Source: Filimonas zeae
GTDB taxonomy: Bacteria; Bacteroidota; Bacteroidia; Chitinophagales; Chitinophagaceae
Reading direction: 5' to 3'
Length of the DNA stretch: 64,000 nucleotides
Assembly (NCBI RefSeq): GCF_014641615.1
Contig: NZ_BMIB01000004.1
Span: 1,072,785 to 1,136,784, forward strand
Positions 52,324 to 60,215 of this stretch are shown here, piece after piece. A program made the position numbers and the translations under genes. The notes below the pieces were generated by a model. The model did not search any database and was not told the origin of the DNA. It saw only the letters and a program-made list of their open reading frames with translations. Numbering within the stretch: the stretch's first letter is position 1; each line of letters begins with the position of its first letter.

Positions 52324-52656
52324 CTACCACACAAAATGTGGATATTTTTCTTTCAGGCTTTTAACTGATGGCTGCTCTTTTTTAATAAGCATTAGCTCAT
52401 CAGTTTTAGCCTGAATGATTTTCTGGATCATTACCTGGCTGAGATGAAATTCATTCATCAGTGCAGCTACTGAATCCGGATAAAGCCGCCTTTCAATTTT
52501 ACTTTTGAAATAAAAGCGATACAGGAGGCAGGTATCACGCGCAACGATCAATTTAGGATTACGCCCTTTACGCTCCACTTTATCAGCACTAACCATTTCC
52601 TCTTCTTCTGATAACAAGGAATGCAAAACAGAAATACCACGCTGTAGTGTTCTCAT
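52324..52656 (-). CDS. Small HTH-like regulator of phage/tailocin type
   Basis: 110 residues. RNPKLIVARDTCLLYRFYFKSKIERRLYPDSVAALMNEFHLSQVMIQKIIQ is the pattern of small Bacteroidota prophage proteins with a predicted helix-turn-helix (LMNEFHLSQVMIQKII). Its product probably binds DNA; target unknown. It lies downstream of 52759-53085 on the same strand, in the part of the island nearest the outward promoter. Confidence 0.6.
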   Translation of the reverse strand: MRTLQRGISVLHSLLSEEEEMVSADKVERKGRNPKLIVARDTCLLYRFYFKSKIERRLYPDSVAALMNEFHLSQVMIQKIIQAKTDELMLIKKEQPSVKSLKEKYPHFVW

Positions 52657-52758
52657 TGTATATTTTTATTTACACGTTTTCAACCTCATTAATAAAAGCC
52701 TGCTCACATAAAATACATATTGAAAATATGCGAGCAGGCATTACTGCACCATAAGATG

Positions 52759-53085
52759 TTATGCAGCCTCAACAGAAATTTTATCACAAATTCCCTGCAG
52801 CAGATTCCCCAGGTAGCTGGCCCTATCGGTAAAGCCATCAAATTGCATATTGAATGCAATAGCCCAATACGGCTTCATCGAAATCAGATATTGATGTTGT
52901 CTTTTATAAGCCTTCAGGGCAAAATGCATATTCATTTCTTCAAATACTGATAACAATAACATATCCTCTTTAGAAAGAAGGCTTTTGTTTTTCAGCATTT
53001 GCATATTTTCTGTTGTTTTGTCTAACGCTTCACTTAAAGCCAACATTTCACTGGCGTTTAATTTCAGCTTAATCATAGTTGCCAT
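52759..53085 (-). CDS. Small helical protein, first gene of the tail operon
   Basis: 108 residues, all helical and charged (KLKLNASEMLALSEALDKTTENMQMLKNKSLLSKEDMLLLSVFEEMNMHFALKAY). I recognise no domain. It is the first annotated gene downstream of the operator-promoter at 53350-53396 and so is probably an early or regulatory product. Confidence 0.55.
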   Translation of the reverse strand: MATMIKLKLNASEMLALSEALDKTTENMQMLKNKSLLSKEDMLLLSVFEEMNMHFALKAYKRQHQYLISMKPYWAIAFNMQFDGFTDRASYLGNLLQGICDKISVEAA

Positions 53086-53106
53086 ACTGTTTTTCTTTAA
53101 TCTTAA

Positions 53107-53145
53107 TTACCGGCACTCATTCTGGCATATTACCAGTCTCTTCAT
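53107..53145 (-). CDS. Possible leader ORF (12 aa)
   Basis: ATG at 53145 with GGGAG about 10 nt upstream reads MKRLVICQNECR before TAA, in the 5' leader of the tail operon. Two cysteines and the leader position make it notable, but a 12-codon frame can be chance. Confidence 0.15.
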   Translation of the reverse strand: MKRLVICQNECR

Positions 53146-53349
53146 GGCACAGCACTCCCTATCACTTTTTTCTGATAAAAAAAGCTGGCAATTGCATAAC
53201 CCTTTTAGGCTATGTCATGGAGTTCTTTTAAACCATATCCTATTAGTAGCGGAGGAAATACATACTTTAAGGCATAACGGTGTCAGCAGACAAAGATTCC
53301 AACTAGTCCATGTTTCATTAGTGTAATAACCCTCGTAATGAGTATACCC

Positions 53350-53396
53350 CGAAGATAATTAAAAAAGACAAGGCATGTCCAAGATTCTTGAACATG
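53350..53396 (-). promoter_or_regulatory. Operator-promoter of the tail operon
   Basis: A 23-bp near-perfect palindrome, CATGTCCAAGA-T-TCTTGAACATG (53374-53396, one mismatch per arm pair). On the minus strand its TCTTGGA half is followed after 19 nt by TTATCTTCG (53358-53350): the same -33/-7 design as the twin promoters at 35373-35456, where TTCTTGGA stands 18 nt before TTATCTT. So the half-site is probably both repressor operator and -33 region. Leader to the first gene is about 255 nt and holds nothing certain. The rest of 53397-53540 is AT-rich with no gene. Confidence 0.65.
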
Positions 53397-53540
53397 TAGG
53401 TAAAAACATCTAATTACTCCCTAAAAAGAAATAAAAACACCTCATAAATCACTAAAAAACAATCAATAGCGACAATTTTCAAAAAACCAAATATCTTGTC
53501 CTTAAATATCTAATTATAAAGTTCACATGCCGCCAGGCAA

Positions 53541-53574
53541 AAAAAGAGAGCACATTAAACCGTGCTCTCTTTTT
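53541..53574. terminator. Terminator of the GH127 gene
   Basis: AAAAAGAGAGCAC / GTGCTCTCTTTTT, 13-bp perfect stem with an 8-nt loop, about 20 bp after the GH127 stop. It also insulates the tail operator from glycosidase transcription. Confidence 0.85.
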
Positions 53575-53593
53575 CGATTATTTCTTTTCGTTA

Positions 53594-55939
53594 CTACCTT
53601 AACAACCTCACCTCAAACACATTCTGTGTTACACTACCCTCCCCTGCTACAAACTTCACCGTAAGTACAGCAGCATTGGCAACAGCAGCCGGTAAAGGAT
53701 AATCCACCTCCACAAACTTATCTCCCCCACTGCCATCAGCTTTTACCTGTGCCAGCAGTGTCTCGTTTATATAAATGCTGAAGGTTTTATTCCTGTCTTT
53801 ACCGTAATAAGTAACCCGCAGCTGCTTAGCATTTTTATTATTGTTCCGCAGGTTATAAGAGAACCAGCCTTTAGCATTACGGTAATGCTGCTCTTTAAAC
53901 AGGCCTGCATCTGTTTTATCGCCCTTAAAGCCATGATCTGATTCCGGTTGCTGCTCGCCGCAGTTTACCATATCTACCGTCATAGCATCCAGTTCCATTT
54001 TAGCTTTTTCCTTCACCTGCATAGCAGCCCGTACAGAATCCAGTTTGTCTGGCTGCGTATAAGGGAAGTAGATAACATAGCGGCTGTTATGAATAGTATA
54101 AAACGGCTTCAGCGTAAGGTTTCTGTAGACAGGCTGCACAAATAAATCCGGTGCCACATAAGTAAGTGGCGTGCGCAGTGGCTTTAACGCAGCAGCCAGC
54201 TGATCTTTTTCAGCAACTACCATGGGCGCATCATCCAGCGGGCGCAAAGCGCCGCCTGCCACATGTCCCATACGGCTGCCATCGGCCATCAGGCCTTGCA
54301 AACCAGCAGTGTCTGTTGCCGCAGCCAGCACTATAGGGCCATGCACAAACGATACCCAGTTAGAGCTATCGGGCAAAAACTCTGTAGTAGTATGCATAGG
54401 CAGCAGTACGGTTATCATATCTCCATGCTGCCAGCGGCGACTCACCGTTACATATCCATCTGCACCTTCACTTACGGCCACCTCTTTTTTATTTACCAGC
54501 ACCCGCAACGTTCCTTTCTGCACCCAGGAAGGATAACGCAGATGTATTGGCATATCCACCGGCTTTTTCAGTTCCAGCTGCAAACGTGTTGTTTCATTTT
54601 GCGGAAAGTTATTTAACTGATACAGCTTCAGCCCCTTCTCTTTCCACTCCAGCGCAGAAGCAATAAACAGGTTTACATACAAGTCATCATTGGTATGCGC
54701 ATAGATCAGTTCGCCATACTTGCCATGATTTTCCAGGCCAGAGCCTACACAGCACCAGAAACCTTCCTGCGGTTGCGAATACACGCGGTAATGATTGGGG
54801 CGCATGGGCGTAAAATACACAAAGCCCCCCCTGGGATTTTCGGAAGAGAGGATATGGTTGTATAGTGTACGCTCGTAATAATCCATGTAAGCTTTGGAAG
54901 GGTTAGACAAGAACAACTGCTTTGTAAGCTTGAGCATATTGTAGGAGTTACAGGTTTCGGGGCCTTCTCTCGACTCAATCATAGAACTGAAATCCTTGAC
55001 AGGGTGAAAATGTTCCCGGACGCTGTTACCACCGATAGATACGGTTCTGTTATGCACCACTGTGTTCCAGAAAAAATTGGCAGCATTGGCCCAGGCAGTA
55101 TCCTTACCCGCTTCCGCAACGGCTTTATAGCCAATTACCTTAGGTATCTGTGTGTTGGCATGTATACCTGTTAACGCATCCTGCTGCTGTAGTAAAGGAG
55201 TAAGAATACGCCGGTCTGAAAAACGACGCGCCATTATCAGGTATTTGGAATCGCCGGTGAGTGCCGCCACATTGGCAAACACTTCGTTCAGGCCACCATG
55301 CTCACTCTTCAGCATCTGCTGCACCTGTTCATCTGACAGGCCGGAGGTAAGCTGTATGCACCAATCACACAACTGTATCAGCATAGCTTTCGCCTTTTGG
55401 TTGCCTGCAATAGTATAGGCATCATACAGGCCTGCAAATATTTTATGTATGTTGTACAGCGGCACCCACTTATCATTCAGAGAAAAACTTCCGGCATTAA
55501 TTTTACCGGCAGCAATCTCCTTCCACATGGCTTTACCACCAGGCACTCCTCCCAGATAACCATCACCACTGGCTTTCTGGCATCTCTCCAGTTCATCAAT
55601 CATATAATCCAGCCGTTCTTTAATATCCGTACGGCCGGTGGCCGCATACATCAGCGATAAGGCAGACACATAATGCCCGCCAATATGACCATCTAAACCG
55701 GTATTTTCCCAGTTGCCGTAAGAAGCTGCTTTGGCGGTTAACCCAGCCTCACGCAGATAAGGCGCCAGCAGACGGTCTGCACTTAACTGTAGCATATAAG
55801 TGGCATCAGCATTCTGGGCCAGTCTAAATGGGCCGTCCAGCAAGCGTACCGATGACAACGGAAAAGCAGCAAGTGGTGGCTGCTGTGCCACCACTTGCCC
55901 GGATAATAACAAGCCCGTTAAAAGAATCGCGTATTTCAT
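53594..55939 (-). CDS. Glycoside hydrolase family 127 (beta-L-arabinofuranosidase type)
   Basis: 781 residues with a signal peptide (MKYAILLTGLLLSGQVVAQ). The (alpha/alpha)6 barrel of GH127/DUF1680 is recognisable: FPLSSVRLLDGPF, GLDGHIGGHYVSALSLMYAAT, WVPLYNIHKIFAGLYDAY, HGGLNEVFANVAALTGD, ESREGPETCNSYNMLKLT and EGFWCCVGSGLENHGKYGELIYA. The cysteines in that last motif correspond to the zinc-bound catalytic site. The C-terminal part adds beta domains. It removes beta-L-arabinofuranose from plant or glycoprotein-type glycans. The gene is immediately downstream of a susD remnant, so it belonged to a polysaccharide utilisation locus. Confidence 0.92.
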   Translation of the reverse strand: MKYAILLTGLLLSGQVVAQQPPLAAFPLSSVRLLDGPFRLAQNADATYMLQLSADRLLAPYLREAGLTAKAASYGNWENTGLDGHIGGHYVSALSLMYAATGRTDIKERLDYMIDELERCQKASGDGYLGGVPGGKAMWKEIAAGKINAGSFSLNDKWVPLYNIHKIFAGLYDAYTIAGNQKAKAMLIQLCDWCIQLTSGLSDEQVQQMLKSEHGGLNEVFANVAALTGDSKYLIMARRFSDRRILTPLLQQQDALTGIHANTQIPKVIGYKAVAEAGKDTAWANAANFFWNTVVHNRTVSIGGNSVREHFHPVKDFSSMIESREGPETCNSYNMLKLTKQLFLSNPSKAYMDYYERTLYNHILSSENPRGGFVYFTPMRPNHYRVYSQPQEGFWCCVGSGLENHGKYGELIYAHTNDDLYVNLFIASALEWKEKGLKLYQLNNFPQNETTRLQLELKKPVDMPIHLRYPSWVQKGTLRVLVNKKEVAVSEGADGYVTVSRRWQHGDMITVLLPMHTTTEFLPDSSNWVSFVHGPIVLAAATDTAGLQGLMADGSRMGHVAGGALRPLDDAPMVVAEKDQLAAALKPLRTPLTYVAPDLFVQPVYRNLTLKPFYTIHNSRYVIYFPYTQPDKLDSVRAAMQVKEKAKMELDAMTVDMVNCGEQQPESDHGFKGDKTDAGLFKEQHYRNAKGWFSYNLRNNNKNAKQLRVTYYGKDRNKTFSIYINETLLAQVKADGSGGDKFVEVDYPLPAAVANAAVLTVKFVAGEGSVTQNVFEVRLLR

Positions 55940-55975
55940 GTAGTTGAAAATATGCTTTAAAAATAAGTCAAATCA

Positions 55976-56107
55976 TTACTGCGGATAGCCAGTATTTTGT
56001 TTAAGATTTCCGTTCTTGTTAATTTCTACCCTGGGAATGGGGCATAGCGCTGCCCCCGGACGGGTGTATAGCAATTGTTGGTAATTACAACTATTTTTGA
56101 ACCCATT
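55976..56107 (-). pseudogene. susD C-terminal remnant
   Basis: Minus-strand frame reads GFKNSCNYQQLLYTRPGAAL, then CPIPRVEINKNGNLKQNTGYPQ and TAA (55978-55976). The end IPRVEIN.N..LKQN.GY is the typical C-terminus of SusD/RagB outer-membrane lipoproteins. Only about 43 codons remain, cut by a TGA at 56110-56108, and the dGTPase gene begins 20 bp later on the other strand. No SusC or rest of SusD is present. It lies 36 bp before the GH127 start, where a susCD pair would be expected. Confidence 0.75.
56092..56099 (+). promoter_or_regulatory. Probable -7 box of dgt
   Basis: TATTTTTG fits the Bacteroidota -7 consensus TAnnTTTG and lies 29 bp before the dGTPase ATG. No clear -33 TTTG at the right distance. 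It lies inside the susD remnant. Confidence 0.45.
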
Positions 56108-56128
56108 TCAGACAGCTAAACAGGAAAA

Positions 56129-57478
56129 ATGGAGTGGAAAAATTTACTTTCAGCCAGAAGATGGGGGCAGGAATCGTACACCATGCACGATGAGGATGAG
56201 GCCCGGTCTCAGTTTCAGCGCGATTATGATCGTCTTATCTTTTCTTCTCCTTTCAGAAGACTGCAAAACAAAACGCAGGTGTTTCCGCTGCCGGGCAGTG
56301 TATTTGTGCACAACCGGCTTACCCATAGCCTGGAAGTAGCCAGTGTAGCCCGCTCTATGGGTAATATCTTTTTCAACCGTATGAAAAAGCAAAACCCGGA
56401 TATACTGAAAGAAGTTCCCCTGCTCAGCGAAGCCGGTAACATTGTAGCAGCCGCCTCTCTGGCGCACGATCTGGGAAATCCCGCTTTCGGCCATTCCGGC
56501 GAAGCAGCTATCTCACGCTATTTTACAGATGGCGATGGGCGCAATTACGAAAAAGACCTCAACGCCGGCCAATGGAAAGATGTAACGCATTTTGAAGGTA
56601 ATGCCAACGCCCTTCGCATGCTTACGCATTCCTTTAAGGGCAAAGGCAATGGCGCGTTTGCACTTACTTATTCTACACTGGCAGCTATTGTAAAATACCC
56701 TTGCGCCTCAGTAGCCGGTCATGAAAAAAGCACTATCTACCGTAAAAAATATGGCTTCTTTCAATCAGAACAGGATACGTTTAATAATATAGCGGTAGAG
56801 CTGCAGCTGGAAAAAGTGCTGGACAACCCATTAATTTATAAACGCCACCCGCTGGTATACCTGGTAGAGGCTGCAGACGATATATGCTATAACATTATTG
56901 ACCTGGAAGATGCACACCGCTTGAAAATATTTTCGTACGATCAGGTAACCAGATTGCTACTGGCGGTATGTGACGATCCTAAACTGGAGGGGCGCCTTGA
57001 GGCAGACGCCTTCAGCGATGAAGACGCAAAGATTAGCCTTTTGCGCGCCAAAGCCATTAACAAGCTGATTTTCCAATGCGTAGATATCTTTTTTAATGAG
57101 CAGGAACTGATTTTAAAAGGTGATTTCAACAAAAGTCTTACCGATGCCCTGGAAGAGCCGGTTCGTAGCGCGTGGAAAGCCATTGAAAAAATTTCGGTGC
57201 AGAAAATTTACAATTCCTCTTCAGTAATACAAAAGGAAGTAGCGGGTTATAAAGTAATGGCCGGCCTGCTGGAAGAATTTATTCCGGCCCTTATTCATAA
57301 CAATACACATTACTATAAAAAGCTGGTACACCTGATTCCTACGCAGTTTTTAACAGACAATACAGATGTGTATTCTAAAATTCAAAGTGTGCTGGATTAT
57401 GTATCGGGTATGACAGACTTGTATGCGGTGGAAGTATACAGTAAGATTAAAGGCATTTCATTCCCCACGCTCAGTTAG
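56129..57478 (+). CDS. dgt: Deoxyguanosinetriphosphate triphosphohydrolase (dGTPase)
   Basis: 449 residues. The start MEWKNLLSARRWGQE, then DYDRLIFSSPFRRLQNKTQVFPLPGSVFVHNRLTHSLEVASVARSMG, and the HD motif (AASLAHDLGNPAFGHSGEAAI) are typical of Dgt. NALRMLTHS, KSTIYRKKYGFF and VEAADDICYNIIDLEDAHRL follow in order. It hydrolyses dGTP to deoxyguanosine and triphosphate, with metal ions bound by the H...HD...D residues, and helps set dNTP pools. Cytoplasmic. The alternate frame beginning 56097 is a shadow. Confidence 0.95.
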   Translation: MEWKNLLSARRWGQESYTMHDEDEARSQFQRDYDRLIFSSPFRRLQNKTQVFPLPGSVFVHNRLTHSLEVASVARSMGNIFFNRMKKQNPDILKEVPLLSEAGNIVAAASLAHDLGNPAFGHSGEAAISRYFTDGDGRNYEKDLNAGQWKDVTHFEGNANALRMLTHSFKGKGNGAFALTYSTLAAIVKYPCASVAGHEKSTIYRKKYGFFQSEQDTFNNIAVELQLEKVLDNPLIYKRHPLVYLVEAADDICYNIIDLEDAHRLKIFSYDQVTRLLLAVCDDPKLEGRLEADAFSDEDAKISLLRAKAINKLIFQCVDIFFNEQELILKGDFNKSLTDALEEPVRSAWKAIEKISVQKIYNSSSVIQKEVAGYKVMAGLLEEFIPALIHNNTHYYKKLVHLIPTQFLTDNTDVYSKIQSVLDYVSGMTDLYAVEVYSKIKGISFPTLS

Positions 57479-57484
57479 GGGCAA

Positions 57485-57640
57485 AAAAATAGGCCTGAGC
57501 CTTAGACAAGGCAGGCCGTTGCTAACCTATGAAAAACACCATCTTTTGGTGATACACCTTCTAATTTGTTTGCTTCTTTCGAAGCGGTATCAAACTTCGT
57601 TTCCGTTGTTTGATGACACTAAAATAACACAATAATCAAA
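57485..57640 (-). ncRNA. Candidate small RNA with terminator
   Basis: Within the 325-bp gap 57479-57803, the minus strand carries a structured stretch: CGAAG..CTTCG and GGTG/CACC stems, then an imperfect GGCCT...AGGCC hairpin with inner GCCTT/AAGGC (57491-57516) followed by TATTTTTTT, a good terminator. TATTTTAG near 57630 could be its -7 box. Length would be about 140 nt. No protein-like frame is present. It may instead be the 3' end of the transcript from the gene at 57804. Confidence 0.35.
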
Positions 57641-57803
57641 ACAAAAGACAAAAAGTTCAACAAAAATCTTTTTTAAATCGGGAATAACTGTCAGAATGAC
57701 GACATTTCTCTACACTTACGCTTTAATTGTCAATCTCTTATATAGAGAATTTTACCGATAAAAATATTTTTTTTAAAAAGGAACACTTCCCTGAAAATAA
57801 GGA

Positions 57804-58907
57804 TCACTTTAGCCGGTATTGCAGCTTTAACGAAACAATATTTTTGTGTCCCTGGCTAAACGAGCGCTGGTACTGCCCTGTAACCTGCCATTTTCCTGCC
57901 TGCCAGGTAAGGGCAGCCAGCCCCCGAAAATCTTTCTGTGCCACCGGCACTTCCGGTTCCGGCTTTTCTTCCACAATAGCGGTTGGCCCTACCAGGCCAG
58001 GAGAATATACCATTACCTGCCTGAAAGTTGCCGCGTAATCTTCCATATACCTGCTGGAAACCACCTTGTTTAAAAAAGACATCTGTACGCCTGTAGCAAC
58101 CGACCAATGTTTATTAAGCTGCATACCGGCTGTAACAGGCACATCTGTATAAACAGCTCTGTTTATACTCCGTAACTGATTGTATGTTTTGGTTTCGTTG
58201 GTTACCTGGTCGTAATAAGTAACATCCTTTTCTATAATTTTTTCATCAGAAGCCACCGGTGCTCCAATGGCTATACCTGCTGCCACGTAAATACGTTTAT
58301 TAATAAAGTAACGCAGTTCGGCAGTAGGGTAAGGCGCCATGTATTGCGTATTGCCTCCTATTACATAGTTAGTACCTAAACCGGCCAGCAACTGCCATTT
58401 GTTTTTCCGCTGCGGCGTTGGAGCCGCCTTTTTCACACTGTCAATGGCAGCACCAGCCTTTGTGCTAACGGGGGTATCTGTTTGTATGGTGTCCGGGGCC
58501 GCATTTATAAGTTTTTCCGCCCACTGCGTGTTACTACCTGGCAATATGTGTGTGCCGGAAAGCTGCACGGGTGTAGCGGCAGGCAAAGGCAAACTACGCA
58601 CTGGCTCACTGCTAACCTTCTCTACCACAGCCAGCATTGGTGCAACAGGTGCAATAGCTGTTTTTTCCTGAGGCTGCGCCAAAAAAATGCCCGAAAACAA
58701 ACTATCCTTCAGCGGCACTGATACCAGCAGCAGAAACATAGCTACCAGGCCTACCTGCAAACCGGTAAGCCACCATGCTGCTTTGCGCGTTTGCGCGGGC
58801 AGGTGTGTATTCAGCAGCGTTTCCATGTTCTGCCAGGCTTGCGCCGCAGGAATGTGCGGAACAAAGCTGCCATCAGTAAACGGATCGTTGTGTAAATTTT
58901 CGTGCAT
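57804..58907 (-). CDS. Anti-sigma-like protein fused to outer-membrane beta-barrel-like domain
   Basis: 367 residues. The first 45 residues are polar (HENLHNDPFTDGSFVPHI...WQNMETLLNTHL), then one membrane helix (about 48-67, GLQVGLVAMFLLLVSVPL), a Pro/Thr/Ala-rich linker, and a C-terminal about 180-residue beta-rich region (WQLLAGLGTNYVIGG, RIYVAAGIAIGAP, WSVATGVQMSFLN, WQVTGQYQRSFSQGHKNIVSLKLQYRLK). Encoded 11 bp after the sigma factor, it is the candidate membrane regulator of that factor. A hairpin GGAA-GTG-TTCC then T5 lies just after its stop. Confidence 0.65.
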   Translation of the reverse strand: MHENLHNDPFTDGSFVPHIPAAQAWQNMETLLNTHLPAQTRKAAWWLTGLQVGLVAMFLLLVSVPLKDSLFSGIFLAQPQEKTAIAPVAPMLAVVEKVSSEPVRSLPLPAATPVQLSGTHILPGSNTQWAEKLINAAPDTIQTDTPVSTKAGAAIDSVKKAAPTPQRKNKWQLLAGLGTNYVIGGNTQYMAPYPTAELRYFINKRIYVAAGIAIGAPVASDEKIIEKDVTYYDQVTNETKTYNQLRSINRAVYTDVPVTAGMQLNKHWSVATGVQMSFLNKVVSSRYMEDYAATFRQVMVYSPGLVGPTAIVEEKPEPEVPVAQKDFRGLAALTWQAGKWQVTGQYQRSFSQGHKNIVSLKLQYRLK

Positions 58908-58918
58908 GGGCTTCTGGT

Positions 58919-59416
58919 TTACCTATGTATGGCTAGTACTTGTTTTAATCGTTTGCGGGCTTCAGACAGGTGCCACCGGCTGGCTCCTTCCGAAATATCC
59001 AGCTGCTGTGCAATTTCGCGGTGGCTATACCCTTCAAACGCTACCAGGTTTACCACCATCCGTGTCATAGCGGGTAGCTGGTTCAAACAACGCAACAAAT
59101 CCTGCTGGCTCCATTTCAGATTCAATCCTGTTTCTTCCTGTGCAGGCTCGTACACGCCGCTCATTTCCACCACCTTTATATCGGTTTTCTTTTTCCGCAG
59201 ATAATCAATAGCCGTATTCACCATCACACGCTTCAACCAGGGCCTGAAGGCGCCCGCCGTCTCGTTATACTGATGAATATTTTTAAATACCTTCAAAAAG
59301 CCATCATTCACTACCGAAACTGCGGCATGAGGCTCTGTTACATAGCGATAGCAAAGCCGGTACATATCATCATAGAAATGCATGTACAGCTGCTGCTGCG
59401 CAGTCCTGTCGTTCAA
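58919..59416 (-). CDS. RNA polymerase sigma factor (sigma-70 family, ECF type), 5' end uncertain
   Basis: 165 residues from a TTG at 59416. Sigma2: QLYMHFYDDMYRLCYRYV, DGFLKVFKNIHQY, FRPWLKRVMVNTAIDYLRKKK. Sigma4: LPAMTRMVVNLVAFEGYSHREIAQQLDISEGASRWHLSEARKRL. It directs RNA polymerase to a stress or envelope regulon. The real N-terminus is probably longer: the frame is open to 59458 and reads RLEELSLILKQCALNDRTAQ, which fits the family opening LE.L...C...DR.AQ. No ATG in that frame; the ATG at 59462 is out of frame by a (GA) repeat. Followed 11 bp later by a membrane protein that may be its regulator. Confidence 0.88.
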   Translation of the reverse strand: MNDRTAQQQLYMHFYDDMYRLCYRYVTEPHAAVSVVNDGFLKVFKNIHQYNETAGAFRPWLKRVMVNTAIDYLRKKKTDIKVVEMSGVYEPAQEETGLNLKWSQQDLLRCLNQLPAMTRMVVNLVAFEGYSHREIAQQLDISEGASRWHLSEARKRLKQVLAIHR

Positions 59417-59709
59417 CGCGCACTGTTTCAGTATCAGACTAAGCTCTTCCAGTCTCTCTCATATTGTTTTGTACACAACAGGCCCATTTTTTGTAAAAAA
59501 CGACCTGGTATGAATGAAGGTTGTTTGTTTAATAAACACCATCGGGATGGCGAGGGGCAAAATTCCGAATTATTTCCCTTCGCAACGGTAGCCCTGATGC
59601 TATTCATCATCCGGGAACACATACTTTAACGAAATAGCGGGTAAAAACGTTAGGTGCGCCTTAAAAAAAAGCTAACAGTCATACCTAAAACCACTTATTT
59701 CAATTGTAT

Positions 59710-59717
59710 TACATTTG
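59710..59717 (+). promoter_or_regulatory. -7 box before the 59733 gene
   Basis: TACATTTG matches TAnnTTTG and lies 15 bp before the ATG. No clear -33 TTTG. Confidence 0.45.
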
Positions 59718-59732
59718 TGAAATTTCTCTGCA

Positions 59733-60107
59733 ATGCCGCAAAAAGCACACATATCAATCTCCCGTACGCTGCTGATAGCAGGATACTGGGCATTTTTTGT
59801 AGTGCAGGTGTATTGTAATATTGGCGGTATTCAATCGTGTTTTAAAGACCGCACTTTCAGGGCCGTAAAAACGCAACGCGGCATTCAAAAGCAGATAAAA
59901 GCACGCAACTCTGCCGATCATGAGCACATTAAAGTGCTGGTTAACAAACGTTTTCATCCTGAAAATACGCTTGCTGTAGCCTTTTCGCTCAGCACGCCAC
60001 TTCCTGTATATGTAAGTACCGGTATTTTTAACATTCCGGAAGCCCACTGGCATATTGCTGCCATGCTTACTCAAAGCCTGCGTGCGCCTCCTGCCCTTGC
60101 GTGTTAA
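59733..60107 (+). CDS. Small exported protein (124 aa) with LNKRF-like motif
   Basis: Hydrophobic N-terminus (TLLIAGYWAFFVVQVY) fits a signal or anchor. The sequence KVLVNKRFHPEN and the C-terminus SLRAPPALAC occur in a group of small Chitinophagaceae proteins that I recall only by pattern; function unknown. The opposite-strand frame of similar length is a shadow. Preceded by a good -7 box. Confidence 0.55.
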   Translation: MPQKAHISISRTLLIAGYWAFFVVQVYCNIGGIQSCFKDRTFRAVKTQRGIQKQIKARNSADHEHIKVLVNKRFHPENTLAVAFSLSTPLPVYVSTGIFNIPEAHWHIAAMLTQSLRAPPALAC

Positions 60108-60215
60108 CATTTCAGCTATTTTCTGATTTCCACAGTGCACTCTCGTAATGAAGGCGCTATTATTTACATTCCGGCACTGCATTTAGCGGCAGCCGGCCAA
60201 TACTGAATATTACGC

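Larger units (their letters stand above)
27559..53396 (-). other. Contractile-tail (tailocin-like) island without head genes
   Basis: Nearly all genes here run on the minus strand and specify a contractile tail: sheath, tube, tail chaperone, tape measure, baseplate hub, spike, wedge, J-like protein, fibres. A lysis block, an S24 repressor and an outward promoter lie within it. I find no capsid, portal, terminase, protease or integrase. That fits an R-type-bacteriocin-like particle better than a phage. AAA+ ATPase and DUF4157/DUF4255 genes expected of extracellular injection systems are also absent. The island lies between glycosidase genes (GH2 on one side, GH127 on the other). Confidence 0.8.

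Noticed and set aside
27559..53396. Complete prophage
   Set aside because: No capsid, portal, terminase, protease, integrase or replication genes visible; only tail, lysis and control.
59754..60182. 142-codon minus-strand frame opposite the small exported protein
   Set aside because: The plus-strand frame has a signal-like start, a -7 box and known-looking motifs; the minus frame is its shadow.
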